Below are positions 7,404-12,980 of a stretch of DNA of 12,980 bases, one piece after another. The stretch is from an uncultured Actinomyces sp. (GTDB lineage: Bacteria > Actinomycetota > Actinomycetes > Actinomycetales > Actinomycetaceae): positions 1 through 12,980 of the forward strand of contig CALHZX010000065.1 in assembly GCA_938040725.1 (NCBI GenBank), written 5' to 3'. Both the position numbers and the translations under genes were made by a program. Under the pieces are notes generated by a model that did no database searches, had not been told where the DNA came from, and worked only from the letters and a program-made list of their open reading frames with translations. Position 1 is the stretch's first letter; the number at the start of each line of letters is the position of its first letter.

Positions 7404-7692
7404 TCTAAAGGTCAGCACCGACGATTTTCTGGCCGAACTCAAGCAATCCTATACAATCGCAGCGGCAGGATTAGACCGCTTGGCTCCTACCATGCCACAG
7501 GAAATCGACGCCGGAATCGCAACATTCATCATTACAGATATGCTTGGCGCTCTTTCAGCTGATGCCAGCACTCTAACACTCATGCTTGGTGACACACGCG
7601 ATTCCCTCGAAGCATTAATCTCATCTTTTGAACAAAATGAAGCAGACACTGCCGCAGCATTCGATAACATAAATAAGCAGGCGCAGGCATGA
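7387..7692 (+). CDS. EspC/WXG100-like small helical type VII partner protein
   Basis: A 101-residue, Ala-rich, helical protein without membrane segments. The start LKVSTDDFLAEL and the end LISSFEQNEADTAAAFDNI resemble the EspC-like ESX-secreted family, which ends in a helix with an aromatic-x3-acid signal (here F-E-Q-N-E) and an AAF/AAY pattern. Such proteins often pair as helical hairpins with the larger substrate encoded next door, and they act as secretion partners. GTG 7387 has AAGGA 5 nt upstream; ATG 7393 is an alternative that is 2 residues shorter. It overlaps the end of the SseB-like gene, and its stop overlaps the next ATG (ATGA at 7689), so the two are translationally coupled. The GC content is lower than in the flanks. 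The family assignment rests on pattern and context, not on a search. Confidence 0.72.
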   Translation: MSMKGDLKVSTDDFLAELKQSYTIAAAGLDRLAPTMPQEIDAGIATFIITDMLGALSADASTLTLMLGDTRDSLEALISSFEQNEADTAAAFDNINKQAQA

Positions 7693-8879
7693 CTGACCAA
7701 GCAGCAATCGACACCCGAATTTACGGCGACCCCGAAGACATTCGCGCAGCGGCTGACAAATTGTACACAATTTACGAGGCCCTCGATGAACTCTCAAATC
7801 AGTTTAGGAACAGACTACGGACGAACTTTTACGCCTGGAATGGAGAAGCTGCGCATAGCTATGACGATGCAGCCGTCAGCATGGGATCCAAAGTCCAACA
7901 ACTCACAGATCGCTTCTACTCTGCGTACGAGTCACTCCGTGCTTACGCTCAACAACTTGATTATCACTATCGCAGCATGCAATCAATTCGCGAGCGAGCC
8001 GAATACGCTAGCCTAGCCATTATGAATGACTACGATATATTGCCACCAACCCCAATTCCAGAACCAACCGTTGAAAAGTGTTATGCGGAATCTCCCTACG
8101 GCACCCCACCCTCAATTGGCCCGCAGATAGGAAGCCCCGACGGCAAGTTCTCACACAACGACCAAATTGAACTTTATCAAAAGCTCGAACAAGAAGTTCA
8201 GGATGTACGAGACGATCTCGAACAATGGGTAATTAAACATGTGCGCTCAGTACAAGAAGAGTGTATAACCTTAATATTTGCGCGCGCCGTCAACGATGGA
8301 GTAGATGGGCTCATTCGCGATCCATGGCAGCTACTACCTGATGCAGCTTCAACCCTCTGGGACGCAGGAACAGCACACTACGCCTCACTCCTAAAAGAGA
8401 CTGCATCGTCCAGCACTACAGAAAGTGCAGCTTCAAAGCAACTTGCTGCAGCTATCTCTGATGCATCTCTTGGCAAATTTAAAGCCATGCCTGAACAAAG
8501 GCTATCTGCCATGCGCGGAATTGGAGAAGGACTATCCAAGGGCGCTACGGTTGTCGGAGTTGGAATGCTGGGTTATGAAGTAGTGACATCAGATACACCG
8601 GCTCAGAAGGCAACGACCGGTGGGTTGGGGCTAGCAGTCGGCACATTTGTAGGCGGCGTTGTTACCGATACGGTTATTGGCATGGCTGGCGGCGCGGAGG
8701 CAGGCCCCATCGGTGTTGCAGCTGGTGGAATTGCCGGCATGATAACCGGTTTTGTAACCGGATTAACCACAGAAGCACATGCAAACACACTCTACGAACG
8801 GATTCCCCTCGAGTATCGGGATCGTGCCGACGCAGTTGTCTCTCACCTCCCTTACTACATGTTTGGAGGATCATGGTAA
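7689..8879 (+). CDS. Putative type VII secreted toxin with WXG-type head and glycine-zipper tail
   Basis: This 396-residue protein has three regions. Residues 10-110 form a helical hairpin: GDPEDIRAAADKLYTIYEAL, the WXG turn W50-N51-G52, then EAAHSYDD and a long second helix. This is the pattern of the putative T7SS signal domain of actinobacterial polymorphic toxins. Residues 115-150 are a Pro-rich linker, and about 155-280 are mostly helical and charged. Residues 283-360 are hydrophobic and glycine-rich with exact spacing: G314-G318-G322 and G342-G346-G350-G354-G358. A 36-residue tail ends the protein. Glycine-zipper tails occur in membrane-damaging type VII toxins such as staphylococcal TspA, so a membrane-depolarising role is inferred. 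The gene overlaps its partner by 4 nt and the next membrane protein by 7 nt. A structural membrane protein or a non-toxic ESX substrate are alternatives. Sample lines count about 50-53 % GC against about 68 % in the left array. Confidence 0.75.
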   Translation: MTDQAAIDTRIYGDPEDIRAAADKLYTIYEALDELSNQFRNRLRTNFYAWNGEAAHSYDDAAVSMGSKVQQLTDRFYSAYESLRAYAQQLDYHYRSMQSIRERAEYASLAIMNDYDILPPTPIPEPTVEKCYAESPYGTPPSIGPQIGSPDGKFSHNDQIELYQKLEQEVQDVRDDLEQWVIKHVRSVQEECITLIFARAVNDGVDGLIRDPWQLLPDAASTLWDAGTAHYASLLKETASSSTTESAASKQLAAAISDASLGKFKAMPEQRLSAMRGIGEGLSKGATVVGVGMLGYEVVTSDTPAQKATTGGLGLAVGTFVGGVVTDTVIGMAGGAEAGPIGVAAGGIAGMITGFVTGLTTEAHANTLYERIPLEYRDRADAVVSHLPYYMFGGSW

Positions 8880-9652
8880 AGTCCAATAATTTGTATAGCG
8901 TATCCGATGCGGACAAACGCCTATCCAAGGCACGTGCAAATTTTTTCATTACCGCCGTTTGCGCTATTTGTGCAATTTTCTTTTTCTGTTTACGCAGCTT
9001 TTTCCCAATCGCCTACACGTTCCTTTTCGTTGCAGTCCCGATTCTCCTCGCCCTCTCATCCCTCACACTCGGCATCGCCGAGATCCTTCAACAGCGCCGG
9101 GGAGTCCTCATACACGTCGAGTCAGAAGGAATCGCCCTCTACCCCTTTATTTTTCCCTTCTACGTTTCGTCGATCAACTCCGTTTTCTTCTTGAGCTGCG
9201 GCCCCATCACACTTCTCTTGTTCCTTATTCAGCCTAATTCTGTTATGAGCCTAATCCTGGGATTATCCTATTCGTTCCTCGGATACACAATGTTCAAGAT
9301 GACGGAGTATCGCCCCTCGCGCATCCACCGGTCACCACTGATCACGCTTGGTCCCGATCACCTGTCGATTCAGCCCCTCCTGCACGACAACCCGACACGT
9401 ATCCGTTGGGATCGCAACCCCCAGATTGAGGGATTCGAGCTTTTCGTTGTCGCCAATGAGCCACACCAGTTAATGCACGTATCCACCCGAGACTCCGAGG
9501 ATACGCTTATTTTCGATATGAAGGGGATGCCCATCTGCTACTGGCAACTCGCGCGGCTCATCAACCATTTTGTCGCCCATCCCGAGGATCGAGCAACGCT
9601 CGGAACACCGCAGGGACCGCAGCTCGTCACCGACATCCTGACGGCAGGCTAA
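8873..9652 (+). CDS. Four-helix membrane protein, candidate immunity protein 1
   Basis: A 259-residue protein with helices at about 23-40, 43-70, 98-119 and 122-142. A soluble C-terminal domain follows (about 150-259). It carries a short VSDADKRLSKA motif before helix 1, HVESEGI in the loop after helix 2, RIRWDRNPQIEGF (177-189) and FDMKGMPI...DILTAG at the end. These blocks are shared with the gene at 10593. The ATG sits inside the toxin stop region (ATGGTAA overlap, 8873-8879) with GGAGG 3 nt upstream, so its expression is coupled to the toxin. A polytopic membrane protein immediately after a putative membrane-active type VII toxin fits an immunity role, as with TsaI after TspA, though no sequence kinship to TsaI is claimed. 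A secretion helper is the main alternative. Confidence 0.75.
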   Translation: MVKSNNLYSVSDADKRLSKARANFFITAVCAICAIFFFCLRSFFPIAYTFLFVAVPILLALSSLTLGIAEILQQRRGVLIHVESEGIALYPFIFPFYVSSINSVFFLSCGPITLLLFLIQPNSVMSLILGLSYSFLGYTMFKMTEYRPSRIHRSPLITLGPDHLSIQPLLHDNPTRIRWDRNPQIEGFELFVVANEPHQLMHVSTRDSEDTLIFDMKGMPICYWQLARLINHFVAHPEDRATLGTPQGPQLVTDILTAG

Positions 9653-9656
9653 GCAC

Positions 9657-10481
9657 ATGCTCCCCCTGACCCTCATCCGCCAACCTCTCACCCCAGCACA
9701 AGCCGACGCCATCATGCGCCGAGCGTGGATCGTCCCCGCATGCTTCTATGCCGTCGGAGTCACGGCAGCACTCGTCCTCGCTGCCCTCATCGGGCTCGGC
9801 TTCCCCGCCCTCGGCCTGCGTCATGGGCTCGCTATCGTCTGCATTCTCCTCGTCGCCTTCATTCCGGCCGCCGTTGCCTACGCGCGCGCACCCAGCCGCC
9901 CGCCGAGGGTCACTGACACCACGACGCGCCAGGGGGAAAGCACGATCACAGAGCTGCTGATCATCGGGGACACCACCTTCTCTCAGAGGCGCCTCGCCGG
10001 CTTTACATGGGGAGTGAGCGGCGTTTTGATTTCCCTCATTCCTCTCGCATTCTCCTCGAGCACCAAGAATGGTTTCCTTATGTCACTCTTGGCCTGCATC
10101 CTTATCGTTTCCTTTCTCGTGAAGCACACGTATCTGTATTTTCCACAACCGCGCGACGTCAAAGCACAGAGACTCCTCCTCATCCCCGACGGTTTCGCCT
10201 TCGCCGAGAAAGACATTCTTCCTCGGCTCAAAACGGCAGCCTGGAGTGATGTGACCGGCGTGGGTGAGACTATCAAGGGCATGACCGCCGTCCACTGGAC
10301 CTCGGATGGCGAGGACGGTGTCACGTGGCTGTGCCTCAAGGATCCAGGGCTCTCCTACGTCGCCTTCGAGCGACTTATTGACTATTTCGCCTCCAACCCC
10401 CGGCGGCGGCGCGTTCTCGGCACCGAGACCGGCGTCGACATGGTGCGAGCGCTCCTGCGAGGACAAGACCCGGACGCCTGA
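9657..10481 (+). CDS. Four-helix membrane protein, candidate immunity protein 2 (divergent paralog)
   Basis: A 274-residue protein with the same plan as its neighbours: LTPAQADAIMRRA before helix 1, helices at about 24-47, 52-76, 112-132 and 138-157, then a soluble domain. Its C-terminus FERLIDYFASNPRRRRVLGT...VRALL aligns with ARLINHFVAHPEDRATLGT in paralog 1 and DSLVTYFNNRPEKLAMLAS in paralog 3. The middle of the protein has diverged and lacks the WDR(N/H)P block. It starts 4 nt after the stop of paralog 1, with only a weak Shine-Dalgarno sequence, so coupled translation is likely. GC content is higher than in the toxin. Function is inferred from family and position. Confidence 0.72.
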   Translation: MLPLTLIRQPLTPAQADAIMRRAWIVPACFYAVGVTAALVLAALIGLGFPALGLRHGLAIVCILLVAFIPAAVAYARAPSRPPRVTDTTTRQGESTITELLIIGDTTFSQRRLAGFTWGVSGVLISLIPLAFSSSTKNGFLMSLLACILIVSFLVKHTYLYFPQPRDVKAQRLLLIPDGFAFAEKDILPRLKTAAWSDVTGVGETIKGMTAVHWTSDGEDGVTWLCLKDPGLSYVAFERLIDYFASNPRRRRVLGTETGVDMVRALLRGQDPDA

Positions 10482-10518
10482 GACATGGCCACCCCCGAGC
10501 TCTCGTTGGATCCCCACG

Positions 10519-10566
10519 ACGAGGCCGGGGAACCACCAGCGCGACCTGACCACATGTCATATGCTG
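10519..10566 (+). repeat. Cassette promoter repeat, copy 2
   Basis: A second copy of the 48-bp sequence at 7049-7096: 32 identical bases then 13 of 16. It follows the stop of paralog 2 by 37 nt and ends at TATGCT. After the -10 box the copies differ: copy 1 leads straight into an ATG, while copy 2 leads to a leader with a Shine-Dalgarno site. Confidence 0.85.
10560..10565 (+). promoter_or_regulatory. -10 box of the third membrane-protein gene
   Basis: TATGCT at the end of repeat copy 2 predicts a start of transcription near 10572 and a leader of about 20 nt. The leader contains AAGGAG (10581-10586), 6 nt before the ATG at 10593. Identical upstream DNA implies shared control with the toxin operon. 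Confidence 0.5.
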
Positions 10567-10592
10567 GTGTGTCACCCAGAAAGGAGAAGACG

Positions 10593-11381
10593 ATGGCACG
10601 CAGCACGCTGGTGAGCCCCTCGGAAGCCGACAAGCAGTATGCCAAGGCGAATAACTTAGTTCGCCCGGCCATCTTCTTCCCGGTGACCGCGGTTATCTTC
10701 CTCTTACTGTCGGGATATATTCCAGGCGGCATCGCGCTATTTTTCTCTGTCTACTGTTTGCTCTTAGGCATCGCATCTGCGTTCCTCGCAGTCACTCAAA
10801 TGCTCCGCCGATACGACAGATGGATCGTGCACGTGGAGGGTAAGGGAATATCGATACGTCCCACCCTTGCCCTCGTTCGCGTGAAACAGATCGCCTTCGG
10901 CATCGGCATAGCCTGCGCTCCGATAGCGATCATCATCGAAGTGTTGGTGACCCACTCGGCCGTCGGCGCTGTCCTCAGCTTGATCACGGGCCTCATGTTC
11001 TCGACGATGTTCTATTTCATGTTCATGTCCTCACCCCACAGGCTCTGGCTCATTCATCAGGGCCCGATCATCGAGTTCACTCCTGAAGATGTCGCGTTCC
11101 GTTCTCTCATCGACAAGTCCGCGACACGTATTCCATGGGATCGCCATCCGACCATTAAGGGCTTCAGTCCAGTTCCCGACATCGGCGATCAGCTTCCGCT
11201 CATGTACGTGTCCGCCGACGGAGCCAACCGCGACATGGAGTTCGACATGACAGGAATCCCCATACCGCTTTCGCGGGTGGACAGCCTGGTCACCTACTTC
11301 AACAATCGGCCGGAAAAGCTTGCAATGCTGGCTTCCTCAGAGGGAGCCAGGATGGCATGCGCGATCTTGACGGCCCGCTGA
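10593..11381 (+). CDS. Four-helix membrane protein, candidate immunity protein 3
   Basis: A 262-residue close paralog of the 8873 gene. A longer in-frame start at 10485 would translate through the promoter repeat, whereas ATG 10593 has AAGGAG at ideal spacing and restores the family N-terminus (VSPSEADKQYAKA), so it is preferred. Helices are at about 24-41, 44-68, 98-119 and 123-145. Shared blocks are HVEGKGISI (80-88), RIPWDRHPTIKGF (179-191), LMYVSADG (203-210), FDMTGIPI (217-224) and the end AILTAR. Having its own copy of the cassette promoter means it can be made without the toxin, as expected for an extra or orphan immunity gene. A hairpin follows the stop codon. The biochemical role is unproven. 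Confidence 0.78.
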   Translation: MARSTLVSPSEADKQYAKANNLVRPAIFFPVTAVIFLLLSGYIPGGIALFFSVYCLLLGIASAFLAVTQMLRRYDRWIVHVEGKGISIRPTLALVRVKQIAFGIGIACAPIAIIIEVLVTHSAVGAVLSLITGLMFSTMFYFMFMSSPHRLWLIHQGPIIEFTPEDVAFRSLIDKSATRIPWDRHPTIKGFSPVPDIGDQLPLMYVSADGANRDMEFDMTGIPIPLSRVDSLVTYFNNRPEKLAMLASSEGARMACAILTAR

Positions 11382-11386
11382 CGCAT

Positions 11387-11428
11387 ATCACCGCCCGGGC
11401 TGCGGTGGTGCGCGAGCTTCGAGCGCAC
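11387..11428. terminator. Two small adjacent hairpins between convergent genes
   Basis: CACCGC (11389-11394) pairs with GCGGTG (11402-11407) around a 7-nt loop, extendable by one wobble and one A-T pair. GTGCGC (11408-11413) pairs with GCGCAC (11423-11428) around a 9-nt loop. They lie between the stops of paralog 3 and ispD. There is no T tract, so termination is only suggested by position. Confidence 0.4.
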
Positions 11429-11454
11429 CCGACAACGCCAACCGGGCAGTGCCT

Positions 11455-12171
11455 TTAGGCGCTCATCTCCTCGGCGACGAGGATCTGCGCGAGCGCCAAG
11501 TCGAGGGGGCGCGTGACCTTCATGGAGCGTTCGTCGCCCGCGACCGTGTGCACGGTGCCGCCGATCGCCTCGACGAGGCCGGCGTCATCCGTCGCCGCCC
11601 GGGCCTCGTCCGCACCCAGAGAGGCGCCCGCCTCGTGCGCGCGAATGAGGACATCCCAGCGGAACCCCTGCGGGGTCTGCACGGCCACCATGTCGGAGCG
11701 CCGCGGCGTGCCCGTCACGACGCCGGAGGAGTCCACGGTCTTAAGAGTGTCAGTGACGGGCAGGACGGGGATCACCGCGCCCGCGCCGTCGGCAACCGCG
11801 TCGATGACGCGCTCGGTGACCTGCGGGGGCGTCAGGGGACGTGCCGCGTCATGCACGAGGACGACCGTGTCCGCCTCACACTTACCAAGAGCAGCGAGTC
11901 CCAGGGCCACGGACTCCTGACGCGAACGATCGGAGCCGGCGACGACACTCACGCCGTCGACATCGGACAGCGCGCTGCGGAATTCCCCGATCGACGAGGC
12001 CGGGGCCGTCACAACGATCGCACCCACTCCCCCGACGCGTAGGCCGCGGGCCGCCCACCAGACCAGGGGGCGACCCGAGAGTTCAACGAGGGCCTTCGGA
12101 CCCTCACAGCCGAGGCGAGAGCCGGAGCCCGCGGCCGTCAGGACCGCGCAGGCCTCACTCTGCGACGGCAT
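11455..12171 (-). CDS. ispD: 2-C-methyl-D-erythritol 4-phosphate cytidylyltransferase
   Basis: IspD couples CTP to methylerythritol 4-phosphate to give CDP-methylerythritol, two steps before IspF. The 238-residue form starting at MPSQSEACAVLTAAGSG fits the family length. A longer reading from 12279 lies inside carD and is rejected. Motifs seen are the CTP-binding AAGSGSRLG with PK further on, VLVHDAARPL, TDTLK, VAVQTPQGFRWD, TDDAGLVE and the C-terminal GDERSMKVTRPLDLALA. All expected active-site regions are present. The gene overlaps the 3' end of carD by 17 nt with no strong Shine-Dalgarno site, so it is probably translated by coupling and transcribed from the carD promoter. The usual partner ispF does not follow; convergent cassette genes do. 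Confidence 0.95.
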   Translation of the reverse strand: MPSQSEACAVLTAAGSGSRLGCEGPKALVELSGRPLVWWAARGLRVGGVGAIVVTAPASSIGEFRSALSDVDGVSVVAGSDRSRQESVALGLAALGKCEADTVVLVHDAARPLTPPQVTERVIDAVADGAGAVIPVLPVTDTLKTVDSSGVVTGTPRRSDMVAVQTPQGFRWDVLIRAHEAGASLGADEARAATDDAGLVEAIGGTVHTVAGDERSMKVTRPLDLALAQILVAEEMSA

Positions 12172-12673
12172 CTTCGTCGACTTCGATGCGCCCCTCAGCC
12201 AGGACAGAATCGAGACGCTCGGCCGCAGCAGACTTTTCGATGTTGCGTGCCAGGGCCAGCTCAGAGGTGAGGATTCCACGGGCCTTCGTCAGCATGCGCT
12301 TCTCGCCCGTGGACAGCTTCTTCAGGTCATCGCGGCGGGTCAGGTCGCGCACGACCTCGGCGACCTTCACGATGTCACCGGTGGCGATCTTCTCCTGGTT
12401 CGCCTTGAAACGACGCGACCAGTTGGTCGGCTCCTCAATGTAGGGGGCGCGCAGGACGGACAGGACCTCTTCGAGGCCATCCTCGTCGACGATGTCACGA
12501 ACGCCAACCATGTCAACGTTTTCGGCAGGGACCTGAATCTCGAGGTCACCCTGGTTCACACGCAGCTTCAGGTACGTCCGCTCCTCACCACGAATGGTGC
12601 GCGTCATGACCTCTTCGATCGTGGCTGCGCCGTGGTGCGGGTAGACGACCGTCTGACCGATTTCAAACGACAT
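12155..12673 (-). CDS. carD: CarD-family RNA polymerase-binding transcription regulator
   Basis: CarD binds the RNA polymerase beta subunit and stabilises open complexes at housekeeping (especially rRNA) promoters. The 172-residue protein starts at MSFEIGQTVVYPHHG; GGAG (complement of 12681-12684) lies 7 nt upstream of this ATG, so the longer reading from 12823 is rejected. The N-terminal Tudor-like RNAP-interaction domain covers about 1-55 with R25 conserved. The C-terminal helical DNA-binding domain includes TNWSRRFKAN with W85 at the same number as in mycobacterial CarD. Next come GDIVKVAEVVRDL and GEKRMLTKARGIL. An acidic tail (about 150-172) is a little longer than in mycobacteria. The gene overlaps ispD and likely shares its transcript, the usual actinobacterial order. 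Confidence 0.96.
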   Translation of the reverse strand: MSFEIGQTVVYPHHGAATIEEVMTRTIRGEERTYLKLRVNQGDLEIQVPAENVDMVGVRDIVDEDGLEEVLSVLRAPYIEEPTNWSRRFKANQEKIATGDIVKVAEVVRDLTRRDDLKKLSTGEKRMLTKARGILTSELALARNIEKSAAAERLDSVLAEGRIEVDEDAVAE

Positions 12674-12711
12674 GGATTGACTCCTGGATGCTTGCGTGGA
12701 TAGCAGGACTA

Positions 12712-12717
12712 TTCTAC
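12712..12717 (-). promoter_or_regulatory. Extended -10 promoter of carD-ispD
   Basis: On the - strand the sequence reads TGGTAGAAT: a TG-N extension plus the hexamer TAGAAT. It would start transcription near 12705 and give a leader of about 30 nt containing the GGAG ribosome site. No good -35 box is seen 17 nt upstream, which is acceptable for an extended -10 promoter. Confidence 0.5.
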
Positions 12718-12925
12718 CAGCTGGCGAGAGAATCGGACCCATACAGTGTGAAAGCTCAACGCTACACGTATACAAGGAACGACACAAACCAACTTCAAGC
12801 ACGACCGCAATTCGTCCCAGCATGCGACCCTGGTCACGATCAAACGTGCACGATAAGGAGAGTCATCACACCCGAAAAGTCCCGTGTTTCCAAGCATAGC
12901 GAAGCCCCGACCTCGTCAGCATCAA
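12718..12925. other. Intergenic region upstream of carD with no recognisable gene
   Basis: About 200 nt of moderate GC. The only long open frame (+ strand, 12688-12960) crosses the carD promoter, has no ribosome site and no recognisable protein pattern. AAGGAG occurs near 12856 but no suitable start follows. I see no tRNA, riboswitch or clear operator here. Confidence 0.5.
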
Positions 12926-12980
12926 TGAACTGCCTCCCGTTTCTTGGACATCGGAATTGAAGTCCAGGGAATGGGAGGCT
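12926..12980 (+). mobile_element. Possible IS3/IS150-group terminal repeat, forming a long hairpin
   Basis: TGAACTGCCTCCCG followed by TTCTTGGACA (12926-12950) resembles terminal inverted repeats of the IS150 branch of IS3 elements (TG-ACTG...CCC...TTGGACA, from memory). Positions 12932-12952 can pair with 12959-12979 around a 6-nt loop: 17 Watson-Crick pairs, 3 G-U wobbles and one mismatch. All wobbles are of the kind tolerated in + strand RNA. The sequence could be the left end of an IS running off the window, a deleted remnant, or a terminator. No transposase is visible here. Confidence 0.35.

Noticed and set aside
10485..10592. Longer N-terminus for the third membrane-protein gene
   Set aside because: It would translate through the duplicated promoter and -10 box. 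ATG 10593 has AAGGAG at 6 nt and gives the family N-terminus.
11994..12005. A 12-nt match inside ispD to the start of the cassette promoter repeat
   Set aside because: It is only 12 GC-rich bases in coding sequence, lacks the rest of the repeat and any -10 box, and is likely chance.
12172..12279. Longer IspD N-terminus (36 residues)
   Set aside because: The extension is out-of-frame carD sequence. IspD proteins start shortly before the AAGxGxR motif, as they do from 12171.
12674..12823. Longer CarD N-terminus (50 residues)
   Set aside because: It would run through the promoter and ribosome site; CarD proteins begin at the MxFxxGxxVVYPxHG motif.
12688..12960. A 90-codon open frame upstream of carD on the + strand
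   Set aside because: It crosses the carD promoter, has no ribosome site and shows no coding pattern or family motif.
1..12980. CRISPR arrays, tRNA and rRNA genes
   Set aside because: I found no regularly spaced repeats, no cloverleaf pattern and no rRNA-like stretch on either strand by eye.

Overview
The window looks like chromosomal DNA of a high-GC actinobacterium, most likely Actinomycetaceae (Actinomyces/Schaalia). The reasons are a CarD-type RNA polymerase regulator directly upstream of ispD, an Atg22/UMF1-type MFS transporter, an ESX-type (type VII) secretion substrate pair, and several promoters with a TANNNT -10 box placed 5-6 nt before the start codon (leaderless transcripts). The genus is inferred from gene content and codon style only.

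Left part (1-5504, + strand): a tandem family of secreted, membrane-anchored proteins of unknown function. Only the last 27 codons of one copy are visible (2-85). ispF (non-mevalonate isoprenoid pathway) follows, then three full paralogs (639-2495, 2540-4015, 4080-5504). Each has a single N-terminal membrane segment and a beta-strand-rich outer domain with a C-x5-C-SGW motif. A strong hairpin at 5522-5562 separates this array from a convergent UMF1-family MFS transporter gene (5598-6947, - strand).

Middle part (7049-11381, + strand): a compact cassette that reads as an orphan type VII secretion toxin/immunity module. A leaderless promoter drives a frameshifted SseB/SAV_915-like gene, then a small EspC-like helical partner. 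Next comes a 396-residue protein with a WXG-type T7SS-signal head and a glycine-zipper membrane tail, followed by two four-helix membrane proteins proposed as immunity proteins. The first four genes overlap one another and the fifth follows after 4 nt. A third paralogous membrane protein (10593-11381) follows a near-exact 48-bp copy of the cassette promoter. The front of the cassette is visibly poorer in GC than its flanks, and no secretion machinery is encoded here.

Right part (11455-12673, - strand): ispD and carD, overlapping and co-transcribed from an extended -10 promoter. ispD and ispF, usually adjacent in actinobacteria, are here about 10.9 kb apart on opposite strands, with the paralog array, the transporter and the toxin cassette between them. 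The right end (12674-12980) is non-coding apart from the carD promoter. It ends in an IS3/IS150-like terminal sequence that also forms a long hairpin.
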